Source: Bacillota bacterium
GTDB lineage: Bacteria; Bacillota; Sulfobacillia; Sulfobacillales; Sulfobacillaceae
Length of the DNA: 55,061 nt
Assembly: GCA_021797825.1 (NCBI GenBank)
Contig: JAJZZA010000017.1
Coordinates: 1 to 55,061 of the forward strand
Direction: 5' to 3'
Shown here: one piece after another, positions 44,663 through 55,061 of the stretch
Layout: each line of letters begins with the position of its first letter
How positions within the stretch are numbered: position 1 is the first letter of the stretch
The notes under the pieces: model-generated
What the model saw: the letters and a program-made list of their open reading frames with translations, nothing else
Database searches by the model: none
Told to the model about the DNA's origin: nothing
Translations under genes and position numbers: made by a program

Positions 44663-46122
44663 GACATTGTCCCCCCCAACGGCCAATTCGGCTCAATCGC
44701 CACCGTCTTCTCGCAGAGCTCGGCGATGGCCAGCAAACGGCCGTCCGCTAGCGGCGGAGCCATCCACTGCAACCCGACCGGCAATCCGTCGGCCACTCCG
44801 ACAGGAACCACCAAGCTCGGAATACCCGCCAAGTTCGACGTCACCGTGAAAATGTCGGAGAGATACATTTGCAAGGGATCCGTTTCCCGTTCACCCAACC
44901 GAAACGGCAAATCGGGGGTGGTCGGAGTGGCAATCACGTCGACCTCCAAAAACGCCGTATCAAAATCCTGTCGGATAAGCGTCCGAACTTTTTGCGCTTT
45001 GAGATAATAGGCATCATAATAGCCGGCGGACAGGGCATGCGTGCCGAGCAGTATCCGCCGTTTGACTTCTGCGCCAAAACCCTCGGCCCGCGTGGTTTCA
45101 TACATGTCAAGCAAATCCCGGCCGCCCGCCCGCATCCCGTAGCGAACCCCGTCGTAGCGCGACAGGTTGGACGACGCCTCCGCCATGGCAATCAGATAGT
45201 AGGTTGAAATCGCATAGGGCGTATGCGGCAAGCTGACTTCCACCAGTCGCGCGCCGCTTGACTCCAGCCGGTCGAGCGCGTGCGCCACGACAGATCGGAT
45301 GCGGCGGTCGGTCCCGTCCCCGAAATACTCCCGGGGCAGCCCAATACGAAGTCCGTTAAGACTGACCGCCTCGTCGAGCCCCTCGCCGGCATCCCCCTCA
45401 AGTGCGGTCGAATCACACGGATCGGAACCGGCGATGACCCGGTACAAGAGACGCGCGTCGGCCACCGTTCGCGCCAACGGGCCAATTTGGTCCAGGCTGG
45501 AGGCAAACGCGATCAGCCCGAAGCGCGACACGCGCCCGTAGGTCGGCTTCATCCCCACCACGCCGCAATAGGCGGCGGGCTGGCGAATCGACCCGCCCGT
45601 ATCCGACCCCAATGCCAACGGCACCATGCGGGCCGCCACGGCTGCCGCCGACCCACCGCTAGAGCCCCCTGGCACCCGGGTCAAATCCCACGGGTTACGG
45701 GTGGGATGAAAGGCGGAATGCTCCGTCGACGACCCCATCGCAAATTCATCAAGGTTGGTCTTGCCCACAATCAGCGCCCCGGCTTGCCGCAGCCTGGCCA
45801 CCACGGTCGCATCGAAAGGGGCCCGAAAACCCTCCAAGATGCGCGATGCGGCCGTCGTCGGCATGTCGCGGGTCACCACGTTGTCCTTGACCGCAACCGG
45901 CACGCCCGCCAAGGGCAAGGTCCGGCGCTGAGCGGCAGGCAAGTTGTCCACCGTTGCCGCCGCCCGCCGGGCACCGGACTGCTCCACATGCAAAAAGGCG
46001 CCGACGTCGCCGTCATACCGTTCGATCCGCGCGAGCGCCGCATCCACGACTTCCCGGGCCGAAATTTCCCCGTCGCGAACCGCCGCGGCAATACGGCCCG
46101 CCGTCCAGTCTGTGGTTGTCAC
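44659..46122 (-). CDS. gatA: Asp-tRNA(Asn)/Glu-tRNA(Gln) amidotransferase subunit A
   Basis: A 487-residue amidase. [20 protein letters not shown] contains the catalytic Lys, and the Ser/cis-Ser site is in [20 protein letters not shown] and [13 protein letters not shown]. It releases ammonia from glutamine for GatB. It starts at GTG 46122, eight bases after GGAGG, and overlaps gatC by four bases. Confidence 0.94.
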   Translation of the reverse strand: MTTTDWTAGRIAAAVRDGEISAREVVDAALARIERYDGDVGAFLHVEQSGARRAAATVDNLPAAQRRTLPLAGVPVAVKDNVVTRDMPTTAASRILEGFRAPFDATVVARLRQAGALIVGKTNLDEFAMGSSTEHSAFHPTRNPWDLTRVPGGSSGGSAAAVAARMVPLALGSDTGGSIRQPAAYCGVVGMKPTYGRVSRFGLIAFASSLDQIGPLARTVADARLLYRVIAGSDPCDSTALEGDAGEGLDEAVSLNGLRIGLPREYFGDGTDRRIRSVVAHALDRLESSGARLVEVSLPHTPYAISTYYLIAMAEASSNLSRYDGVRYGMRAGGRDLLDMYETTRAEGFGAEVKRRILLGTHALSAGYYDAYYLKAQKVRTLIRQDFDTAFLEVDVIATPTTPDLPFRLGERETDPLQMYLSDIFTVTSNLAGIPSLVVPVGVADGLPVGLQWMAPPLADGRLLAIAELCEKTVAIEPNWPLGGTMS

Positions 46123-46427
46123 GTCGGTTGTCCTCCCTCGCCATCCATAATCTGCGGCACAAAAAACATCTGGGCCGCCACTCGCGGTCCGTTGCGCAGT
46201 GCCTCTTGGGGCGGCAGCGAGGCGCGCACGCGGTCATCGCGCATAGGAGCCGACACCGGAATCACGTGCATCGTCGGCTTGATGGCTGCAGTATCCAGGG
46301 CCTCCAGCTGACTGACATACTCCAGAACTCGGTTGAGCGTCTGGCAAATCGTCGGCAACTCATCGTTCCCCATCTTGAGCCGGGCCAGTCGCGCAACATA
46401 CCGGACATCATCGTCCGACAGGCTCAT
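46119..46427 (-). CDS. gatC: Asp-tRNA(Asn)/Glu-tRNA(Gln) amidotransferase subunit C
   Basis: A 102-residue GatC with LSDDDVRYVARLARLKMGND, VLEYVSQLEALDTAAIKPTM and a C-terminal ...FFVPQIMDGE tail, which wraps GatA. First gene of the gat chain. The ATG at 46427 is seven bases after GGGGAG; ATG 46433 overlaps that site. A TACAAT -10-like box is at 46455-46460. Confidence 0.9.
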   Translation of the reverse strand: MSLSDDDVRYVARLARLKMGNDELPTICQTLNRVLEYVSQLEALDTAAIKPTMHVIPVSAPMRDDRVRASLPPQEALRNGPRVAAQMFFVPQIMDGEGGQPT

Positions 46428-46479
46428 GATCATCTCCCCTTCCTAATCGGACAAATTGTACCCTGGGTGAGAGGCCGCC

Positions 46480-46508
46480 AAAAAAAGCTGAGCCCCCAGC
46501 CGCCCAGC
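46480..46508 (-). terminator. Intrinsic terminator after oppF
   Basis: On the minus strand GCTGGGC and GCTCAGC form a seven-pair stem (one G-T) around an eight-base loop, followed by seven Ts. It lies 22 bases after the oppF stop and before the gatC promoter. Confidence 0.75.
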
Positions 46509-46529
46509 CCCTTAAGCCAACCCGGGCCG

Positions 46530-47534
46530 CTACCGGAAATGGCACGCGACCCAATGCGCGGATTCCGATTCTTTTAACAACGGGCGATCCGTCTTGCATA
46601 GGTCCTGCGCGATGGGACAGCGGGTATGAAAGCGGCAACCGGCAGGGGGATTGACCGGACTCGGCACATCCCCTTGCAAAATGATCCGCTCGCGCCGCAC
46701 CGCCGGATTAGGAATCGGAATCGCGGAGAATAGCGCCTCGGTATAGGGATGGCGGGGCCGCTGATAGATGGCTTCCGCCCCGGCAATCTCCACCATCGCC
46801 CCCAGGTACATCACCGCCACCCGGTCGGAAATATGGCGCACCACATTTAATCCGTGCGCGATAAACAGATAGGTTAGCCCGAATTCCTTTTGGAGATCTT
46901 CAAACAAATTCAAGATTTGGGACTGAATCGACACGTCCAAGGCCGACACCGGCTCATCCGCGACAATCAACTTGGGATTGACGGCCAAAGCTCGGGCGAT
47001 GCCAATCCGCTGCCGCTGCCCGCCCGAAAATTCGTGCGGATAACGCCGCATCTGGTAAGACGCCAGGCCCACCACTTCAAGCAATTGACGCACCCGGGCC
47101 TGCCGTTGGGCGCGGTCTCCCAGGCGGTGGATGACCAACGGCTCTTCAATAATCTCTCCGACCGACATTCGGGGATTCAAGGATCCAAACGGATCTTGAA
47201 AGACGACTTGCATTTGCCGGCGTATCGCCCGCAGCTGCCGCTTGCCCATTTTGAGGATGTCCTGGCCTTCGAAATAGACTTCCCCCGAAGTCGGTTCGAT
47301 GAGGCGCAACACGGCGCGTCCCAACGTGGTCTTCCCGCACCCGGATTCTCCCACCAGACCCAGTGTTTCCCCCCGGACCAAGTCAAAGCTGACCCCGTCG
47401 ACCGCTTTGACCTTAGTTGGTGGGCCGGACAGCACTCCGCCCCGGCTCGAAAAATATTTGGTCAGGTCTTTCACCGACATCAAGATGTCCCCGGCGGCAT
47501 CGGACTCTTGCCGGTTTGCTGGCACCACACTCAT
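46530..47534 (-). CDS. Oligopeptide/dipeptide ABC transporter ATP-binding protein (OppF/DppF)
   Basis: A 334-residue ATPase. Walker A is [21 protein letters not shown]-loop [15 protein letters not shown], signature [15 protein letters not shown], Walker [18 protein letters not shown]-terminal oligo-peptide domain has [15 protein letters not shown]. It pairs with the OppD-like protein to energise a peptide importer. ATG 47534 overlaps the preceding stop (ATGA) and follows GGAGG. No permease or binding-protein gene is adjacent. Confidence 0.88.
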   Translation of the reverse strand: MSVVPANRQESDAAGDILMSVKDLTKYFSSRGGVLSGPPTKVKAVDGVSFDLVRGETLGLVGESGCGKTTLGRAVLRLIEPTSGEVYFEGQDILKMGKRQLRAIRRQMQVVFQDPFGSLNPRMSVGEIIEEPLVIHRLGDRAQRQARVRQLLEVVGLASYQMRRYPHEFSGGQRQRIGIARALAVNPKLIVADEPVSALDVSIQSQILNLFEDLQKEFGLTYLFIAHGLNVVRHISDRVAVMYLGAMVEIAGAEAIYQRPRHPYTEALFSAIPIPNPAVRRERIILQGDVPSPVNPPAGCRFHTRCPIAQDLCKTDRPLLKESESAHWVACHFR

Positions 47535-48529
47535 GATATCGCCTCCCTCCCCTGAGAATCGGTATGGAGCCAGCAGCTGACCTTTCGATTCTCTCCGGTC
47601 TCGAGCAGAACGGGACGATTCTCGCGGCAGACATCCATCACTTGGGGACACCGGGGAGCAAATGCGCACCCCTCGGGCAAGTGCAGGAGATTGGGAACCG
47701 TGCCTTCAATCACATGCAGGCGCAAACCCCGATCCTGATCAATGCGGGGGATGGATTCCAATAATCCCATGGTATACGGGTGAAGCGGTTGCCGGAAGAG
47801 GTCCCCGGTGGGGGCCTCTTCGACCACCTTGCCGGCATACATGACGGCCACGCGGTCCGCCATATCGGCGACGACGCCCAGATCGTGGGTTATCAGCATA
47901 ATGGCCGCGTGAAATTTCTTTTTGAGATCTTTCATCAATTCCAGAATCTGCGCCTGAATGGTCACGTCGAGGGCGGTGGTAGGTTCGTCCGCGATGAGCA
48001 GCAAGGGATTGCAAGACAACGCCATGGCAATCATCACCCGCTGTCTCATCCCCCCGGACATTTGGTGGGGATACTCTTTGACCCGCTGCTCCGGGGAGGG
48101 GATGCCGACCAAACGAAACATCTCAATCGCCCGCTGCCAGGCTTCCCGCTTGGAAACTTTCTGATGCAGAACCACCGCCTCGGCAATCTGGTCACCCACC
48201 GTATACACCGGATTGAGGGAAGTCATGGGCTCCTGAAAGATCATGGCGATATCGTTCCCGCGAATTTTTCGCATTTGAGATGGACTCTTCTTCAGCAGAT
48301 CTTCGCCGTGAAACATGACTTCGCCGCCCACGATCCGACCGGGCGGTTCGGGTATCAGCCGCATAATCGAAAGGGAAGTCACGCTCTTGCCTGAACCCGA
48401 TTCCCCGACAATCGCCAACGTCTCTTCCTGGTTCAGAACGAAGCTCACCTCATCGACCGACTTGACGACCCCTTCGTCGGTAAAGAAATAGGTGCAAAGG
48501 TTCTTGACCTCCAATACTGGCGTGGGCAC
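47531..48529 (-). CDS. Oligopeptide/dipeptide ABC transporter ATP-binding protein (OppD/DppD)
   Basis: A 332-residue ATPase. Walker [22 protein letters not shown]-loop [15 protein letters not shown], signature [15 protein letters not shown], Walker [21 protein letters not shown] and C-terminal [19 protein letters not shown]. It starts at GTG 48529 after GGAGAGG. It forms a two-gene unit with oppF, ended by a terminator. The transporter's membrane genes must be elsewhere. Confidence 0.88.
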   Translation of the reverse strand: MPTPVLEVKNLCTYFFTDEGVVKSVDEVSFVLNQEETLAIVGESGSGKSVTSLSIMRLIPEPPGRIVGGEVMFHGEDLLKKSPSQMRKIRGNDIAMIFQEPMTSLNPVYTVGDQIAEAVVLHQKVSKREAWQRAIEMFRLVGIPSPEQRVKEYPHQMSGGMRQRVMIAMALSCNPLLLIADEPTTALDVTIQAQILELMKDLKKKFHAAIMLITHDLGVVADMADRVAVMYAGKVVEEAPTGDLFRQPLHPYTMGLLESIPRIDQDRGLRLHVIEGTVPNLLHLPEGCAFAPRCPQVMDVCRENRPVLLETGENRKVSCWLHTDSQGREAIS

Positions 48530-48701
48530 AGTGCCTCTCCTTCCCTGGGTCGGCGCGCTTCGCCCAGATTACATGATAAACAATCAAGTTCATCTGGGTT
48601 GGCGGCGCACGGATTGCGCCCTGGCGTCAAGTCGCGGGTTCATTATACGGCGCGGTTTTCTTCCCCGGCAATGGCGAGCGCGCACCATAAACGCCGGCGG
48701 G

Positions 48702-52870
<4,169 letters not shown>

Positions 52871-52896
52871 GGGACCCTCCCGATCATTCTCTGCCT

Positions 52897-52905
52897 ATTA
52901 TATCA
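52897..52905 (-). promoter_or_regulatory. Extended -10 promoter of pcrA-ligA
   Basis: On the minus strand TGATATAAT (TG-N-TATAAT) lies 27 bases before the pcrA ATG, with TATAAT at 52897-52902. No good -35 box is at the usual distance, which fits an extended -10 promoter. Confidence 0.55.
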
Positions 52906-53071
52906 CGGAAGGTCCGCCAACCCCTACTTCACCCAACATCCGGACCGACATGCCCCCAGGCAGTGCCCGGCCAGCATTGGGCGGTCACCACCGCCGCCCA
53001 GGAAAATCCCGCCCCCACAGCCGGGATCCTTTAGCCATTTACCGAAGGAAACTTCGAACCGAAAATTTTTT

Positions 53072-53365
53072 CTAGACCGCGCCGGTCATGCGATCCAGCA
53101 CAATCCGGTAGCCGTCGGCCCCAAACGAGAGGCAGCGTTTGACGCGGGAAATCGTCGCGGACGAGGCGCCGGTCACCCGCTCAATGTCCTCATACCTCTG
53201 GCCCTCGTCCAGCATGCGGGCTACCGCCATGCGTTGCGCAATCGATTGAATCTCACTGACGGTCAGGATGTCTTCAAAAAATGCGTAGCATTCATCCCGG
53301 GTTCTCAGTAACAGGACCGCCTCACACAATTGATCGGTTTCGCGATTCTTCAGTTTCGGATTCAT
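53072..53365 (-). CDS. yerC: YerC/YecD-type TrpR-like regulator
   Basis: A 97-residue all-helical protein of the TrpR-like YerC group: LCEAVLLLRTRDECYAFFED, LTVSEIQSIAQRMAVARMLD, GQRYEDIERVTGASSATISR and VKRCLSFGADGY. The HTH recognition helix is ASSATISRVKRCL. In Bacillota this gene lies near pcrA. It is monocistronic; ligand and targets are not established. Confidence 0.88.
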   Translation of the reverse strand: MNPKLKNRETDQLCEAVLLLRTRDECYAFFEDILTVSEIQSIAQRMAVARMLDEGQRYEDIERVTGASSATISRVKRCLSFGADGYRIVLDRMTGAV

Positions 53366-53639
53366 CTCTTCCGCTCCCCCACCCCAATCGCCCTTATGGT
53401 ATCACCAAACTTACGCGGCGTCACCGTGGACGTGTTGGCTTCCCGGCTCAGTTTGGGGCCGCGAAGCCAGGCGGCCCTCCCATCCCCAGCACTTTCACAC
53501 TGCAGAGATTTCACATTACTGCAGCAGGCTTTCATCATCCCCTGGCTTGGTTCTGGCAAATCCAAGCGGTCGTCCCCTTGGCCCAGGATGGCTTCAGCTG
53601 GAGATCACCCGTTTGCCGGCAGGCTTAGGGGCGTTGTTG
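53366..53639. other. Stretch between yerC and the Rpn remnant
   Basis: No supported gene; overlapping frames on both strands without motifs. Confidence 0.35.
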
Positions 53640-54408
53640 AAATCGGCAGACCTTCTGGGTCGGCATCAGGCGAATTGTGCATCCGTTTAACCGGGCCATT
53701 ACGGAAGAGTTCGCGGACGGCGCGCCACGGACCCAAACGGGACACCCTGGCGACTCTGCGCGATTTGCGCAACGGGGTCTTCGAGGATGTCAAGGCGGTG
53801 GGTCACCGAGTTGGAGCTGCTCAATCCACCTTTGGCCAAGAAAAACGAGCGCGACAAACTGGGCATTGGGGAGATCGCCGGCCTGCAAACCGGCAGCGGC
53901 CGCGAAGTGGAGGGGCCGGTAGCGCCCGACCCGGCCTTTAATTGTCGCCTGCTACAGTACGGGGCCAAGCTGCACACCCGGGCAAATTGCCGAGTGCGAG
54001 CCGTACGATAATTTGCCCGCCAGCATCACGGTCAACATGCTGGATGTTGGCATCCGGCCGGAAAGTGCCCATCACACGGTCTTCGGGGTGTGGGTACGGA
54101 TGGGGGCGGCTGAGCGATGCGTTGGAGTGCACTGGCTGGAGTTGCGGAAGGTTAGCCGGATATAACGGCGGAGTCCGCTGCCCTGATTGCAGCAGGTCGC
54201 GATGTTTGCCTGGGATGATAGTCTGCATGACCGCGCGCGGAGCAAAGCGGTCGCGCTGAGGATCCGTCTTCGATTATACCGCCCAGCGCATGCGCCGGGA
54301 ATTTCGCTGGCTGATGCTGGTCCGGACCGACGGGTATACCGCATATGCGCTAAATTAAGAAAACTAGGCATTGTCGTAAAGGACTTTCGGCACTCTATCG
54401 CGAAGTAG
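53640..54408 (+). pseudogene. Rpn/PD-(D/E)XK transposase-family nuclease, decayed
   Basis: Several frames carry consecutive pieces of an Rpn (PF12784-like) protein. VTELELLNPPLAKKNERDKL and AFNCRLLQYGAKLHTR lie in one frame to about 54010. Another frame continues PYDNLPASITVNMLDVGI and SAHHTVFGVWVRM. A third has VHWLELRK (54135-54160). A C-terminal LRKLGIVVKDFRHSIAK may belong to it. At least two indels break the gene, and the expected DGREVNVE nuclease core is scrambled. Rpn genes often lie with IS elements, as here. Confidence 0.65.
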
Positions 54409-54442
54409 TCGAGCAACTTTCGTGGATAGAGGTGACGGAGAA

Positions 54443-54820
54443 ATGCCCAAAACTTCCGCCGGTAGCAACCCATTAGAAGATCAGTGGGCGATTCTCCGCA
54501 ATTTCTTGCCGCCAGGATGGCAAGACGCGGCCTGGACGACAGGCGCCATTACCCGATTGCGGGCCATCCAGTCCGCCGCGGACCTCTTGCGCCTGATCCT
54601 GGTGTATGGCTGGAATGATTGGTCTTTACGCACGACGGCCGCTTGGGCGAAACGCACTGGCCTGGCGGACATGTCGGATGTCGCGGTGCTCAACCGCTTG
54701 CGCCACGCGCCTGCGTGGCTGGGTTCTATCCTGGCGGCATGGTTCCGCGCCCAAGGCATTGGCACCACCGTGAAGAGCCGATTCCGGCTCGTGCTGACGG
54801 ATGGGAGCACTATTCCAATG
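54443..54820 (+). pseudogene. IS4-family transposase, N-terminal half, disrupted
   Basis: From ATG 54443, after GAGGTGACGG, the frame reads EDQWAILRNFLPPGWQDAAW, later LILVYGWNDWSLRTTAAWAK, and RFRLVLTDGSTIPM with the first catalytic Asp of the DDE triad. At 54821 the reading is replaced by the terminal repeat of another IS4 copy in opposite orientation, which adds LSG and a stop. The rest of this gene would have to lie past the insertion, outside the window. The left end of the element is not clear. Confidence 0.7.
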
Positions 54821-55061
54821 CTGTCAGGTTAAGGATCCGCTTACAAACATCGCCTCCGATTCTGGGAATATTTGTTTCTGCGGGGTGTCTTATTGCGGGG
54901 CGCGACGCGCCCCGGACGGATGGCGATCAGGTTTCGGGCTAGCTGGCGGAGGAGCCGTTGGAAAGCCACATCGCGTTGGGCGGCATCGGCGATCAACGCG
55001 ATCCGAATCAAGTGATCTTTCATTTTCCCGATCAGAATGTTGTGGTTGATGCGGTATTCTT
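54821..55061 (-). mobile_element. IS4-family element, 3' end, continues beyond window
   Basis: The element begins with the terminal sequence CTGTCAGGTTAAGGATCCGC at 54821 and runs out of the right edge. It is inserted in another IS4-type transposase gene. Its end and last 60 codons match the remnant at 40.25-40.89 kb with few differences. The part seen here has no frameshift. Confidence 0.75.
54841..55061 (-). CDS. IS4-family transposase, C-terminal part (partial)
   Basis: The last 72 codons of a transposase: EYRINHNILIGKMKDHLIRI, ALIADAAQRDVAFQRLLRQL and a basic tail (PGRVAPRNKTPRRNKYSQNR). The stop is at 54841-54843. The N-terminal part with the DDE residues lies outside the window. The frame is open and clean, so this copy could be active. 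Confidence 0.75.
   Translation of the reverse strand, partial: EYRINHNILIGKMKDHLIRIALIADAAQRDVAFQRLLRQLARNLIAIRPGRVAPRNKTPRRNKYSQNRRRCL

Overview
The window looks like a GC-rich chromosomal segment of a Gram-positive bacterium. The order pcrA-ligA-(opp ATPases)-gatCAB-(one ORF)-rlmD, the 97-residue YerC/TrpR-like gene beside pcrA and strong GGAGG ribosome binding sites fit Bacillota. A 2-oxoacid:ferredoxin oxidoreductase, a DoxX-like membrane protein, many organic-acid and amino-acid permeases and the general sequence style recall Sulfobacillus-type acidothermophiles; that genus-level placement is inference.

Left part (1-25 kb), an accessory and metabolic mosaic. It opens with the 5' end of an IS607-type serine recombinase gene (minus). 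Then come an SSS symporter, a DoxX-like protein, a korAB-type oxidoreductase pair, a dead Phd/PIN toxin-antitoxin pair (6.3-6.9 kb) and a three-gene Flp/TadE prepilin cluster (7.4-8.4 kb). An aromatic-acid-type operon follows (APC permease, PaaK-like CoA ligase, amidohydrolase) with an upstream TetR gene; both promoter regions share an 11-bp near-palindrome. A probable ORF-less group II intron remnant lies at 13.7-14.1 kb. Then come a DeoR regulator, a PfkB sugar-phosphate kinase, an MFS transporter, a small hypothetical gene, an aquaporin, an AIM24 protein and a large penicillin-acylase-type hydrolase.

Middle (25.4-37.9 kb), the most unusual part. One minus-strand block carries Tad motor and platform genes (TadA/CpaF ATPase, TadB, TadC, a CpaB-like SAF protein, a TadZ/CpaE-position protein without Walker A). 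It also carries conjugation-type (T4SS) genes: a VirB2/TrbC-like small pilin, a TrbL/VirB6-like membrane protein, a PrgI-like protein, and a VirB4 split into an N-terminal-domain protein and an ATPase. No relaxase, VirD4 coupling protein or integrase is visible. A three-gene MacAB-type ABC export operon sits inside this block on the plus strand and shares the CTAG of its last stop codon with the CpaE-like gene. I read the block as a chimeric Tad/T4SS machine, possibly from an integrated plasmid or ICE; the small plasmid-type protein at 25.4 kb supports that.

Right part (38-53.4 kb) is mostly core genome on the minus strand: an acyl-CoA thioesterase, an APC permease (plus strand) followed directly by a decayed IS4-family 3' end, rlmD, an unknown coupled ORF, gatBAC, oppF/oppD ATPases (no permeases nearby), ligA, pcrA and yerC. 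From 53.6 kb to the end the sequence is mobile-element debris: a frameshifted Rpn (PD-(D/E)XK) nuclease gene, then an IS4-family transposase gene cut by the end of another IS4 copy in the opposite orientation that runs out of the window. I saw no rRNA, tRNA or CRISPR array.
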